From: Sphingomonas endophytica
GTDB lineage: Bacteria > Pseudomonadota > Alphaproteobacteria > Sphingomonadales > Sphingomonadaceae
Length of the DNA stretch: 36,421 nt
Assembly: GCF_001476895.1 (NCBI RefSeq)
Contig: NZ_LDTB01000044.1
Location: 1-36,421 of the forward strand
Reading direction: 5' to 3'
Position 1 is the stretch's first letter. Each line of letters opens with the position of its first letter. Position numbers and translations under genes: made by a program. A model generated the notes under the pieces. That model did not search any database. It was not told where the DNA came from and was given only the letters and a program-made list of their open reading frames with translations. Of the stretch, positions 6,438 to 15,058 are shown piece by piece.

Positions 6438-9110
6438 ATGACCACCACCTCCACCCAGTTCGTCAACATCGGCGAGCGCACGAACGTCACCGGCTCCGCG
6501 GCGTTCAAGAAGATGATCCTCGCCGGCGATTATACCCGCGCGGTCGAGGTCGCGCGCCAGCAGGTGGAGAATGGCGCGCAGGTGGTCGACGTCAACATGG
6601 ACGAGGGGCTGCTCGACGCGCACCACGCCATGACGACCTTCCTGAAGCTGATCGCCGCCGAGCCCGATATCGCGCGCGTGCCGATCATGATCGACTCGTC
6701 GAAATGGGACGTGATCGAGGCGGGGCTGAAGTGCGTGTCGGGCAAGCCGATCGTCAATTCGATCAGCATGAAGGAGGGCGAGGAGCAATTCCTCGCGCAC
6801 GCCCGCAAGTGCATGAACTATGGCGCCGCCGTCGTCGTCATGGCCTTCGACGAGGTCGGGCAGGCGGACACGCAGGCGCGCAAGGTCGAGATCTGCGAGC
6901 GTGCCTACAAGCTGCTGACCGGGATCGGCTTCCCGCCCGAGGACATCATCTTCGACCCCAATGTCTTCGCGGTCGCGACCGGGATCGAGGAGCACAATAA
7001 CTACGGCGTCGACTTCATCGAGGCGTGTCGTGAGATCAAGGCGCGCTGCCCGCACGTCCATATCTCGGGCGGGCTGTCGAACCTGTCGTTCAGCTTTCGC
7101 GGCAACGAGCCGGTGCGCCGCGCGATGCACTCGGTGTTCCTCTACCACGCCATTCCGGCGGGCATGGACATGGCGATCGTCAACGCCGGGCAGCTCGACG
7201 TCTATGACCAGATCGACCCTGCGCTGCGCGAGGCGTGCGAGGATGTCATCCTCAACCGCGATCCCGAGGCGGGCGACCGGCTGGTCGCGCTGGCCGAGAA
7301 GTTTCGGGGCACCGACGCGGCGGCGGAGAAACAGGCCGCCGAGTGGCGCTCGCTGGAGGTCACCAAGCGGCTCGAATATGCGCTGGTCAAGGGCATCGAC
7401 GCGCATGTCGTCGACGATACCGAGGAATGCCGCCGGATGTACGCGCGCCCGATCGAGGTGATCGAAGGGCCGCTGATGGACGGGATGAACGTCGTCGGCG
7501 ACCTGTTCGGATCGGGCAAGATGTTCCTGCCGCAGGTCGTGAAGTCGGCGCGCGTCATGAAGAAGGCGGTCGCGCACCTGATGCCGTTCATCGAGGCCGC
7601 CAAGGAACCCGGCGCGAAGGGCAAGGGCAAGGTCGTGATGGCGACCGTCAAGGGCGACGTCCACGATATCGGCAAGAACATCGTCGGCGTCGTGCTCCAG
7701 TGCAACGGCTTCGAGGTGATCGACCTGGGCGTGATGGTCCCGTGGTCGAAGATCTTGGACGCCGCCAACGAGAATGACGCCGACATGATCGGCCTGTCGG
7801 GCCTCATCACCCCCTCGCTCGACGAGATGGTGACGGTCGCCGAGGAAATGCAGCGCGCGCAGATGCGGATGCCGCTGCTGATCGGCGGCGCGACCACCTC
7901 CAAGGTCCATACCGCGCTGCGCATCGCGCCGGCGTACACCGGGCCGGTCGTCCACGTCCTCGACGCCAGCCGCGCGGTCGGCGTCGCGACGACGCTGGTT
8001 TCGACCACGATCCGCGACGATTACGTCGCCGGGGTCGCGGCGGACTATCAAGCGGTGCGCGACGCGCGCGAGGGCAAGGGGCAGAACAATCTCCTGCCGC
8101 TCGACGAAGCCCGCAAGCGCGGCTTCGCGGCCGACATGTCCCTGAAAGCGCCGCCGGTGCAGCGGCCGGGCGTGCACGTGTTCGACGACTGGGACCTCGC
8201 CGACCTGCGCCAGTATATCGACTGGACGCCGTTCTTTCGCGCGTGGGAACTGGCGGGCAATTACCCCGCGATCCTGACCGACGCGGTGGTCGGCGAAAGC
8301 GCGTCCTCGCTGTTCGCCGACGCGCAGGCGATGCTCGACCGGATCGTGGCGGAGAAGTGGCTGACCGCGCGCGGCGTCGCCGGGCTGTGGTCGTGCCATC
8401 GCCACGACGACGACGTGTGGGTCCACGACCGCCACAGCGCCGACCATCGCTCGCCCGACGGCGGCAGCGTGCCGGAGGGGTTCAACGTTCCCGATCTCGA
8501 CCGCACCAACGAACATTCGACGCGGTTGCCGTTCCTGCGTCAGCAGATCGCCAAGCGCGAGGGCCGCGCCAACATGTGCCTCGCCGATTTCATCGATCCG
8601 GCGGGCGACTGGATCGGCGGCTTCGCGGTCGGCATCCACGGCATCGACGCGCATCTGGCGCGCTACAAGGCCGATAACGACGATTACAACGACATCCTGC
8701 TGAAGGCGCTGGCCGATCGCCTGGCCGAAGCGTTCGCGGAGGCGCTGCACGCGCATGTCCGGCAGGAATTGTGGGGCTATGCCAGCGGCGAGCAGCTGAC
8801 CAACGAGGCGCTGATCCGCGAGCAATATCGCGGCATCCGCCCCGCGCCGGGTTATCCGGCCTGTCCGGAACATTCGCTCAAGGTGCGGCTGTTCGAGATG
8901 CTGGAGGCGGGGAAGAATGCCGGGCTGGAACTGACCGAAAGCTTCGCGATGCTGCCGACGGCCGCGGTCAGCGGTTTCTATTTCGGTCATGCGCAGGCGG
9001 AATATTTCGGCGTCGCGCGGATCGGCGAGGACCAACTGATCGATTACGCGCAGCGGCTCGGCGTCGACAAGGACCGCGCGACACGCCTGCTGCGCCCGAA
9101 CCTGGACTGA
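6438..9110 (+). CDS. metH: methionine synthase, folate/cobalamin/activation (C-terminal) part
   Basis: An 890-residue protein matching E. coli MetH from about residue 355 onward. Residues 1-290 form the methyltetrahydrofolate barrel ([40 protein letters not shown]). About 300-390 is the helical cap. The B12 Rossmann domain has the cobalt-binding DxHxxG at 407-412 (His409) and SGLITPS. The SAM-binding activation domain ends the protein, with RPAPGYP at 801-807 and [17 protein letters not shown]. It is therefore a complete complement to the preceding homocysteine-binding protein. The start is the first ATG after the repeat; its ribosome binding site (ACGGGAATGAA) is weak and partly formed by the repeat. 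Flanked on both sides by family A repeats. Confidence 0.95.
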   Translation: MTTTSTQFVNIGERTNVTGSAAFKKMILAGDYTRAVEVARQQVENGAQVVDVNMDEGLLDAHHAMTTFLKLIAAEPDIARVPIMIDSSKWDVIEAGLKCVSGKPIVNSISMKEGEEQFLAHARKCMNYGAAVVVMAFDEVGQADTQARKVEICERAYKLLTGIGFPPEDIIFDPNVFAVATGIEEHNNYGVDFIEACREIKARCPHVHISGGLSNLSFSFRGNEPVRRAMHSVFLYHAIPAGMDMAIVNAGQLDVYDQIDPALREACEDVILNRDPEAGDRLVALAEKFRGTDAAAEKQAAEWRSLEVTKRLEYALVKGIDAHVVDDTEECRRMYARPIEVIEGPLMDGMNVVGDLFGSGKMFLPQVVKSARVMKKAVAHLMPFIEAAKEPGAKGKGKVVMATVKGDVHDIGKNIVGVVLQCNGFEVIDLGVMVPWSKILDAANENDADMIGLSGLITPSLDEMVTVAEEMQRAQMRMPLLIGGATTSKVHTALRIAPAYTGPVVHVLDASRAVGVATTLVSTTIRDDYVAGVAADYQAVRDAREGKGQNNLLPLDEARKRGFAADMSLKAPPVQRPGVHVFDDWDLADLRQYIDWTPFFRAWELAGNYPAILTDAVVGESASSLFADAQAMLDRIVAEKWLTARGVAGLWSCHRHDDDVWVHDRHSADHRSPDGGSVPEGFNVPDLDRTNEHSTRLPFLRQQIAKREGRANMCLADFIDPAGDWIGGFAVGIHGIDAHLARYKADNDDYNDILLKALADRLAEAFAEALHAHVRQELWGYASGEQLTNEALIREQYRGIRPAPGYPACPEHSLKVRLFEMLEAGKNAGLELTESFAMLPTAAVSGFYFGHAQAEYFGVARIGEDQLIDYAQRLGVDKDRATRLLRPNLD

Positions 9111-9112
9111 CC

Positions 9113-9245
9113 CCGTCGCTCCTGCGGAGGCAGGGGCCTATTGCTGTATCGTGGTGCGGATCGGCTGACACAAGCGCTACCCGGGTGTGTCGGCGTCGCC
9201 CAACCAATCGACAGAGATAGGCCCCTGCCTCCGCAGGGGCGACGG
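9113..9245. repeat. family A palindromic repeat, copy 2 (after metH)
   Basis: Arms at 9113-9141 and 9217-9245 are 29 bases each and inverted with one mismatch (CCGTCGCTCC versus CCGTCGCCCC); they end in CCTAT/ATAGG. The 75-base centre is unrelated to that of copy 1. It starts 2 bases after the metH stop and lies between convergent genes, so its hairpins may terminate transcription from both sides. Confidence 0.9.
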
Positions 9246-9269
9246 CTCTTCGATCCGACCGGCCCGGCC

Positions 9270-10298
9270 TCAGTCCACCGCCGCCGCAACGCTCGCGCGC
9301 GTGCCGATATGCGTCCGGTCGTATTCCACGATCGAATCCAGGCTCTGCGCCATCGCCTTGATCAACCGCGTGCCGACACCGGTGCCCTTCGGCGTCGCAT
9401 CGCCGATCCCGATCCCGTCGTCCTCCACCGTCAACCGGAAGCGCGCATCGCCGTCCCGCGACAGCCGCACGCGCACCTCGCCGCTGCCGCCCGGATAGGC
9501 GTATTTGCACGCGTTGCTCACCAGTTCGGTGACGATCACGCCCAGCGAAACCGCGCGATCGGTCGGCAGCCGCAGCGGCTCGGCATCCAGCACCAGCGCG
9601 CGCGGGCACTCGGTGGTCGACCACGTCTGCGTCAGCTCGTCGATCAACTGGGTCAGGTAATCCAGCATGTCGACGCTCTCGACATCGTCGCCGGTGTACA
9701 GCCGCCGGTGGACCTGCGCGATCGCGCTGATCCGCGCTTGCGTATCCTCCAGCGCGGCCCGCGCCGCCTCATCGGTCAGCGCGCTCGCCTGCATCCGCAC
9801 CATCGCGGAGACCAGTTGCAGCGAGTTGGCGACCCGGTGGTTCACCTCCGCCAGCAACGCCTCCAGCCGCGCGTTGCTGGCGCGCAGCCCCGCTTCCGCG
9901 CACGCCTTCTGCCGCGCGAGTTCGCTGCGTTCCATCACCTGCCGGAACGTCGCGTCGAGCAGGTCGAAGAAGTCGTCCGACGCCGTCTTGACGATATAAT
10001 CGGCCGCGCCGCCGCGCAGCGCCGCCAGCGCGATCTGCGTCTCTTCCGATCCGCTGACATAGACCATCGGCGGCGCATCGGGCAGCGCCGCCAGCCGCGC
10101 CATCGTCTCCAGCCCGTCGATCCCGGGCATATAATGGTCGACCGCCACGACATGGAAATGCTCGGCGCGCGCCGCCGCGATCCCCGCCTCGCCGCCATCG
10201 GCCACCGTCACGCGGTAACCGCGCCGCTCCAGCGCGCGCGTCACCAGCCGGCGAATGCCCGCGTCGTCATCGATATAGAGGACGCGCGGCGCGTCCAT
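9270..10298 (-). CDS. response regulator receiver-histidine kinase hybrid (HisKA_2 type)
   Basis: A 342-residue cytoplasmic protein with reversed hybrid order. A receiver comes first (acidic pair Asp10/Asp11, phosphoacceptor Asp54 in AVDHYMPG, Lys104). A short coiled-coil (about 120-150) leads to a HisKA_2-type phosphoacceptor helix (EVNHRVANSLQLV, His154) and an ATPase domain (TELVSNACKYAYP, DDGIGIG, GTGVGTRL). There is no membrane segment or sensor domain, so its input is probably phosphotransfer to the receiver. The ATG at 10298 shares one base with the stop of the upstream receiver gene. Last gene of a three-gene signalling operon; this architecture is common in alphaproteobacteria, often in stress signalling. 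Confidence 0.87.
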   Translation of the reverse strand: MDAPRVLYIDDDAGIRRLVTRALERRGYRVTVADGGEAGIAAARAEHFHVVAVDHYMPGIDGLETMARLAALPDAPPMVYVSGSEETQIALAALRGGAADYIVKTASDDFFDLLDATFRQVMERSELARQKACAEAGLRASNARLEALLAEVNHRVANSLQLVSAMVRMQASALTDEAARAALEDTQARISAIAQVHRRLYTGDDVESVDMLDYLTQLIDELTQTWSTTECPRALVLDAEPLRLPTDRAVSLGVIVTELVSNACKYAYPGGSGEVRVRLSRDGDARFRLTVEDDGIGIGDATPKGTGVGTRLIKAMAQSLDSIVEYDRTHIGTRASVAAAVD

Positions 10299-10750
10299 CA
10301 CCCGCGCTCGTCGCCCAGATCGGGGACCTGGATCACGGAGAGGAACAGCCCCAGTTGGCGGATCGCCTGTGCAAAACTCTCATAATTCACGGGCTTGGTT
10401 ATATAGACGTTCGCGCCCAGATCATAGCAGCGCTGGATTTCGCGGCTGTCGTCGGTGGTGGTCAGGACGACGACCGGGGTACGCTTCACCGGGCCGTCGC
10501 TGTTCTTGATCCTGGCCAGGATGTCGGTCCCGCTCATGTCGGGCAGGTTGAGGTCCAGCAGCACCAGCGCCGGCCCGTTCAGCTGCGGTCCGCTGGTGTC
10601 GTTGAAGATATAGTCGAGCGCGCTGGTGCCGTCGGTGAAATGGCGGATCGCGTTCATGATCCCGGCGCGGCGGATGTTCTTCTCGATCAGGCGGGCATGA
10701 CCTTCGTCATCCTCGATCATGATGATGTTGACGGATTGGGGCGCGTTCAT
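10298..10750 (-). CDS. single-domain response regulator (Rcp1-like)
   Basis: A 150-residue stand-alone receiver domain with acidic pair Asp14/Asp15, phosphoacceptor Asp66 in LLDLNLPDMSG, Thr97, and Lys119 in ITKPVNYESF. The LLDLNLPDMSG and C-terminal YESFAQAIRQLGLFL stretches are typical of the Rcp1-like regulators that pair with phytochrome or CHASE-type kinases. With no output domain it probably acts as a phosphate shuttle or protein-interaction switch. Its start overlaps the stop of the upstream membrane kinase by 4 bases (ATGA), and its stop overlaps the next kinase gene. Confidence 0.9.
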   Translation of the reverse strand: MNAPQSVNIIMIEDDEGHARLIEKNIRRAGIMNAIRHFTDGTSALDYIFNDTSGPQLNGPALVLLDLNLPDMSGTDILARIKNSDGPVKRTPVVVLTTTDDSREIQRCYDLGANVYITKPVNYESFAQAIRQLGLFLSVIQVPDLGDERG

Positions 10751-12255
10751 GCGGCAATTTCCTGATGAGGAAGGACGAGCGGAAGCGAGAGCGTGAAGGC
10801 GGCACCTTGTCCCAGCGTCGACGCGACGTCGATGGTACCGCCCAGCCGGAAGACGAGCGCACGCACCGTCGCCAGGCCGATGCCCTCGCCGGGCCGGTCC
10901 TGCGCGCCGGAGCGGCGGAACAGGTCGAACACGCGTTGGTGATCGCGCGGATCGATGCCACGGCCGTTGTCGCGGACGATCAGTACCGCGCGGTCGCGCT
11001 CGCGCCGCCCGCTGACGGTGATGCGGCCCGGCACGCCCGGACGCAGATATTTGACGGCATTCTCGATCAGGTTCGACAGGATCTGGTCGAGCGCGAACCG
11101 GTCGGTGACCACCATCGGCAATTCGCCCTCGACGCTCAGCGTCGCGTCCGCCTCGCTCAGGCGATGCGACAGCGTCTCGCCGATCTGCGTCACCATCGCG
11201 GCGACCTCGATCTTCTCCGGCGTCAGCGCGCGGCGTCCCTGCCGCGACAATTGCAGGATGGCGTTGATCAGCCGGTCCATCTTCTGCGTCGAGGCGCGGA
11301 TGAAGCCGATCGCCTCCGGCAGGTCCTCGCGGGCGGCCAGCCGCGCTTCCTCGCTGGCCAGTTCCGGCGCGTCGGCCTCGACGCGATCGAGCAGCGCGCC
11401 GAGCGACCCGGCGGCCGTCTCCAGTTCGGCGGTGAAGCCCATCACGTTCACCAGCGGCGATCGCAGATCGTGGCTGACGATATAGGCGAAGCGCTGGATC
11501 TCGTCATTGGCGCGCGTCAGGTCGGCGGTGCGCGCCGCGACCATGTCCTCCAGCCCGACGTTCAGTGCCTGCAACGCTTCCTCGGATCGCGCGATATCGC
11601 GGGTATAGGACAGGATCGTCACCAGCGAGATCGTCGCGACCACCGCCAGCAATCCGCCCGCGAACACGATGATCGCGTAGAACAGCCGCTCGCTCGCGCG
11701 CAGTTCCTGGTCGCGATAGGTCATTAGCCGGCGCTCGGCCGCTGCCATGCGATCCAGCAGGTAGCGGATTGTGCGCAGGTCGCGCACCTCACCGTCGTCG
11801 GCGAACAGCATCAGCGCGCCGCGCTGGTCGCCACGCTCGACCAGCGCGATCGACCGCAGCCGGCGCGCGGTCAGGTTGGCCAGCTGGAGGCGCAGGCTCT
11901 GCAGGTTGCGGGACTGGACGGGGTTGTCGCTGATCAACCCACCCAGCCGCGACAGCGTCCGGTCCAGCTCGTCCTGCGTGCGCCGGAACGTGTTCAGCGT
12001 GACGATGCGGCTGGGCATCAGCATGAAGCCGCGTCGCGCGGTTTCCGACTGTTCGATCAGGCGACGCGTGTCGAGCACCGCATTCTCGACCCGGAACGTA
12101 TGTTCGACCAGCCGGGTGTGCACCTCGTTGCGCTGCATGACCCGGACCGCGGCATAGCCGACCGCCAGCAGCGCCAGAAAGCCGAACGCCATCAGCACGG
12201 CCATGCGCCGCGCCAGCTGGCTCCGCTGAACGGTGGTGGCGGGAAGATCGGCCAT
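10747..12255 (-). CDS. membrane histidine kinase with CHASE3-type sensor
   Basis: A 502-residue protein. Transmembrane helix about 18-40; a helical periplasmic domain about 43-185 with the ETARRGFMLM and ADDGEVRDLRTIR features of CHASE3; a second transmembrane helix about 192-216. A coiled-coil follows, then the H-box YIVSHDLRSPLVNV (His262), N-box SNLIENAVKYLRP, G-boxes DNGRGIDP and GEGIGLAT. It is the first gene of a minus-strand operon kinase, receiver, receiver-kinase with ATGA and TGATG overlaps, suggesting stoichiometric production of one phosphorelay. The ligand is unknown. Confidence 0.92.
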   Translation of the reverse strand: MADLPATTVQRSQLARRMAVLMAFGFLALLAVGYAAVRVMQRNEVHTRLVEHTFRVENAVLDTRRLIEQSETARRGFMLMPSRIVTLNTFRRTQDELDRTLSRLGGLISDNPVQSRNLQSLRLQLANLTARRLRSIALVERGDQRGALMLFADDGEVRDLRTIRYLLDRMAAAERRLMTYRDQELRASERLFYAIIVFAGGLLAVVATISLVTILSYTRDIARSEEALQALNVGLEDMVAARTADLTRANDEIQRFAYIVSHDLRSPLVNVMGFTAELETAAGSLGALLDRVEADAPELASEEARLAAREDLPEAIGFIRASTQKMDRLINAILQLSRQGRRALTPEKIEVAAMVTQIGETLSHRLSEADATLSVEGELPMVVTDRFALDQILSNLIENAVKYLRPGVPGRITVSGRRERDRAVLIVRDNGRGIDPRDHQRVFDLFRRSGAQDRPGEGIGLATVRALVFRLGGTIDVASTLGQGAAFTLSLPLVLPHQEIAA

Positions 12256-12321
12256 CGAGACGCGCGTTATCGCGCCCCCGCGATTTGTGCCAGCGTTACC
12301 GCAACAACGCGTATCACATAC

Positions 12322-13092
12322 CTACAACAACAATTCCTGCGCGCTCATCCGCCCGACATGCCCGCCGCCGCGCCGGCGCGCCATTTCCGTCTCGGCGGTG
12401 AAGCGCACGTCGGGGTCGCGATCGGTCATGAACTTCACGAGGCTTTCCTCCTCGATCTCGCGCCATTCCTTGCCGCGATCCGGGCCATAGCGGACGCGCG
12501 GCAACAGGCCCGGCTCGCTCGACCATTGGATCAGCTGCTCGACCGATGCCTCGTTCAACTGGTCGCGCAGGTGATGCGCGGTGACATAGGCGTCGGGGAA
12601 GGCGCGATGCGCTGGCAGGCCGCGCTCGTGATCCAGCCCGGCGGGCTTGCGCCAGTAGCGCAGCACCTGATTGGAATAGCTCGGCGAATCCGGCCATAGC
12701 CGTAGCGCGCATTTCCACGTGCAGATCCAGCGCGCGCCATGCGTCAGCGCGGGGGTGCAGAATTGCTCCTCGAACGCGGCGCGGTGCGCGGCCAGCGCGA
12801 CGCGGCGCGGATAGGGATCCAGCACCTGCCGCGCGACATCGTGCCACCACGGCGCGTCGGCGACATCCTCGTCGCGGATATGATGCACCGCCTGCGTGAT
12901 CGGCGGCATCGGGCGACCGGGATTGACCAGGATGTTGCCGCCCTCGCCGTACAATTCCCACCGCCCGTCCGCGCCCAGCGCGACATCCTGCCAGCCGACC
13001 TCGCACACCGCATGCGCGGGGGGCGCCTGTCCGGTGGTTTCCAGGTCGACGACACGGATGATCTGCGATTGATTGCGGCGGGGGTACATCAT
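12322..13092 (-). CDS. DEDDh-type 3'-5' exonuclease
   Basis: A 256-residue protein of the DnaQ-like exonuclease superfamily. Exo I is VVDLETTG (Asp16, Glu18). Exo II is degenerate, AAHRAAFEEQF, with Glu where Asp is usual. Exo III is HRAFPDAYVTAHHL with the His...Asp pair. A C-terminal extension (RYGPDRGKEWREI, SLVKFMTDRDPDVRFTAETEMARR) resembles the tail found on exonuclease X-like proteins. It probably degrades single-stranded or mismatched DNA ends. I start at the ATG at 13092; a GTG at 13131 is possible but has weaker signals and lies nearer the repeat. The unusual Exo II acid may or may not be active. Confidence 0.8.
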   Translation of the reverse strand: MMYPRRNQSQIIRVVDLETTGQAPPAHAVCEVGWQDVALGADGRWELYGEGGNILVNPGRPMPPITQAVHHIRDEDVADAPWWHDVARQVLDPYPRRVALAAHRAAFEEQFCTPALTHGARWICTWKCALRLWPDSPSYSNQVLRYWRKPAGLDHERGLPAHRAFPDAYVTAHHLRDQLNEASVEQLIQWSSEPGLLPRVRYGPDRGKEWREIEEESLVKFMTDRDPDVRFTAETEMARRRGGGHVGRMSAQELLL

Positions 13093-13168
13093 GCGACCCC
13101 CGATGTGGGGCAGCGGGGTGGGAAAATCCACTTTTGATGTTGAGAGCGGGCGGCTCCGCCCAATGCAC

Positions 13169-13263
13169 CGTCACCCCGGCGCAGGCCGGGGTCCATGTCA
13201 CCGCACATGCCGCGGCCCGTTACTGAAGCGGAAACATGGATCCCGGCCTGCGCCGGGGTGACG
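13169..13263. repeat. family B palindromic repeat, copy 1
   Basis: Arms 13169-13198 and 13234-13263 are 30 bases each, inverted with a single mismatch. The left arm begins CGTCACCCCGGCGCAGG, the right ends CCTGCGCCGGGGTGACG; inner ends are CCATGT/ACATGG. Each arm forms its own CCCCGGC/GCCGGGG hairpin. It lies between the exonuclease gene and trcR, both on the minus strand. Confidence 0.9.
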
Positions 13264-13272
13264 ATGTGGAGA

Positions 13273-13938
13273 TCAGCGCTTGAACGGATCCTCGAACGCC
13301 GGACGTGCCTCGCTCTCGCCCGATGCGTCGCGCGCGGCCTGCTCGCGTTCGGCGCGCAGCGACGCGATCAGCGCCTCGCGGTCGCCGTCCAGGCGGGTGT
13401 CGGTCGGCGCCTGCTCGATGCCCGCCGCCTTCGCCGCCTTGTTCACCGCCGCGTCCAGTTCGCGCTGCGTCGTCAGCCCCAGCGTCACCGGATCCTTCGG
13501 CGTGATGTTGCCGATGTTCCAGTGGCTGCGGTCGCGGATCGCCGCGATCGTCGTGCGGGTGGTGCCGATCAGGTTGCTGATCGCGCCGTCCGAAATCTCC
13601 GGGTGGTTGCGGATGATCCAGGCGATGCCGTCGGGCTTGTCCTGCCGCTTGCTGACCGGGGTATAACGCGGGCCCTTGGTGCGGCGCACCTGCTCCGGCC
13701 CCTTGGTCATCTTCATGCGATAGTTCGGGTCGGCCTGCGCCTTGTCGATCTCGTCCTGCGTCAGTTCGTGCGCGCGGACGGGGTCGCGGCCGGTCAGCTT
13801 GGTCGCGGCGGTATCGTCCGCGATCGCCTGCACCTCCAGGATGTGCAGCCCGCAGAAATCGGCGATCTGCTCGAAGGACAGCGCGGTATTGTCGACAAGC
13901 CACGAGGCGGTCGCATGCGGCATGAGCGGCTGGGCCAT
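13273..13938 (-). CDS. trcR: cell-cycle transcriptional regulator TrcR (DUF1013)
   Basis: A 221-residue protein matching the DUF1013/TrcR family along its length. It starts MAQPLMPHATASWLVDNT and continues SFEQIADFCGLHILEVQAIAD (a helix-turn-helix-like segment), then RRTKGPRYTPVSKRQDKPD and a second HTH-like segment HPEISDGAISNLIGTTRTTI. The C-terminal third is charged and probably flexible. In Caulobacter, TrcR associates with RNA polymerase and influences cell-cycle gene expression. The ATG at 13938 is chosen over the one five codons upstream because a GGAGAC Shine-Dalgarno lies 9 bases before it and relatives start there. Confidence 0.93.
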   Translation of the reverse strand: MAQPLMPHATASWLVDNTALSFEQIADFCGLHILEVQAIADDTAATKLTGRDPVRAHELTQDEIDKAQADPNYRMKMTKGPEQVRRTKGPRYTPVSKRQDKPDGIAWIIRNHPEISDGAISNLIGTTRTTIAAIRDRSHWNIGNITPKDPVTLGLTTQRELDAAVNKAAKAAGIEQAPTDTRLDGDREALIASLRAEREQAARDASGESEARPAFEDPFKR

Positions 13939-13963
13939 GCGGATAGTCTCCATAAATGCAAAG

Positions 13964-13986
13964 GGCCGCCCCTTACCGGAGCGGCC
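13964..13986 (-). terminator. strong hairpin upstream of trcR
   Basis: Read on the minus strand, GGCCGCTCC and GGGGCGGCC form a 9-bp stem with one G-U pair and a 5-base loop, followed by CTTTGCATTTAT. It lies between the glycosyltransferase and trcR. It could end the upstream transcript or sit in the trcR leader 20-odd bases before its start codon. Confidence 0.5.
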
Positions 13987-14036
13987 GCCTGTTGAGCGTG
14001 ACTTAATGCGTGCCGCGCGTCAGGGCAAGCGCGCGC

Positions 14037-15053
14037 TCACGCGGCGTGCGCGGCCGTGAACGGCTGCAGCGCGTCGAGGAACTGCCGCGCGCTCGCCGTC
14101 CAGGTGAAGGCCGCCGCCGCCGCCGCGCAGGTCGCACGGTCGAGCGTCAGCGCGCGCGCGATCGCGACCGACAGATCGGCGTCCATCGCCCCGGTCTCCG
14201 GCGTCAGTACATCCACCGGTCCCGCGACCGGATAGGCCGCGACCGGCGTGCCGCACGCCAGCGCCTCGATCATCACCAGCCCGAACGTGTCGGTACGGCT
14301 GGGGAAGACCAGCACGTCCGCCGCGCGATACGCCGCCGCCAGCGCCTCGCCGAACAGCGCGCCCCGGAACACAGCCTCGGGGAATCGCCGCTCCAGTTGC
14401 GCGCGGGCGGGGCCGTCGCCGACCACCACCTTGGTGCCGGCCACGTCGGCGGACAGGAACGCGGCGATGTTCTTCTCCACCGCCACCCGGCCGACATGCA
14501 GCAGCACCGGGCCCGGCAGCGCGGCGATCGTCGCGTCGCGCGCGCCCCCGGGCGTGAAGACCGGCGCGACCCCGCGTCCCCAGCGGCGGACGCGCGGCAG
14601 GCCATGGTCGTTCAGCGCGCGCTCGATCGTCGGGGTGGAGGCCAGCACGGCGGCGGCGGGGGCATGGAACCAGCGGACATAGCGCCAGATCCACTCCGGA
14701 TTCGCGCCCGTCCGCGCCGCGACGTAATCGGGGAATTGCGTGTGATAGGCGGTCGTGAACGGCAACCCGCGCGACCGGCACCAGCGCCGCGCGGCGACGC
14801 CCAGCGGCCCCTCGGTCGCGATATGCACCGCCTCCGCGCCAAAGGCCGCGATCCGCCGCCCGATCGTCGTCGGCAGCATCAACGCCAGCCGGATCTCCGG
14901 ATAGGTGGGGCAGGGGACCGACGGCGCATCGGCGGGCGAGACGATCAGCACCTCATGCCCGCCCGCGCGCAGTTCCGCCGCCACATTCTCCAGCGTGCGG
15001 ACCACCCCGTTGACCTGCGGCGCCCAGGCATCGGTGACGATCGCGATGCGCAT
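14037..15053 (-). CDS. GT4-family glycosyltransferase
   Basis: A 338-residue GT-B fold enzyme of the GT4 family (glycosyl transferases group 1). The N-terminal acceptor half begins MRIAIVTDAWAPQVNGVVRTL. The C-terminal donor half has LLHVGRVAVEKN and the E-x7-E type region FPSRTDTFGLVMIEALACGTPV. The start and VNGVVRTL/AYHTQFPDY stretches are those of lipid-directed mannosyl- or glucosyltransferases (MgtA/PimB-like), so a membrane glycolipid is a likely product, but donor and acceptor are unknown. It is only 5 bases downstream of the LpxH-like gene, so the two form an operon. Confidence 0.9.
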   Translation of the reverse strand: MRIAIVTDAWAPQVNGVVRTLENVAAELRAGGHEVLIVSPADAPSVPCPTYPEIRLALMLPTTIGRRIAAFGAEAVHIATEGPLGVAARRWCRSRGLPFTTAYHTQFPDYVAARTGANPEWIWRYVRWFHAPAAAVLASTPTIERALNDHGLPRVRRWGRGVAPVFTPGGARDATIAALPGPVLLHVGRVAVEKNIAAFLSADVAGTKVVVGDGPARAQLERRFPEAVFRGALFGEALAAAYRAADVLVFPSRTDTFGLVMIEALACGTPVAAYPVAGPVDVLTPETGAMDADLSVAIARALTLDRATCAAAAAAFTWTASARQFLDALQPFTAAHAA

Positions 15054-15058
15054 GCCGA

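Noticed and set aside
6396..9035. A very long open frame (879 codons) on the minus strand over metH
   Set aside because: It mirrors the codon structure of metH on the other strand, is rich in Arg, Asp, His and Val as expected of a shadow frame in GC-rich DNA, and shows no domain.
5283..9110. metH considered a pseudogene because of the internal stop
   Set aside because: Each half is a complete set of modules with intact active-site residues, and split MetH is found in other alphaproteobacteria.
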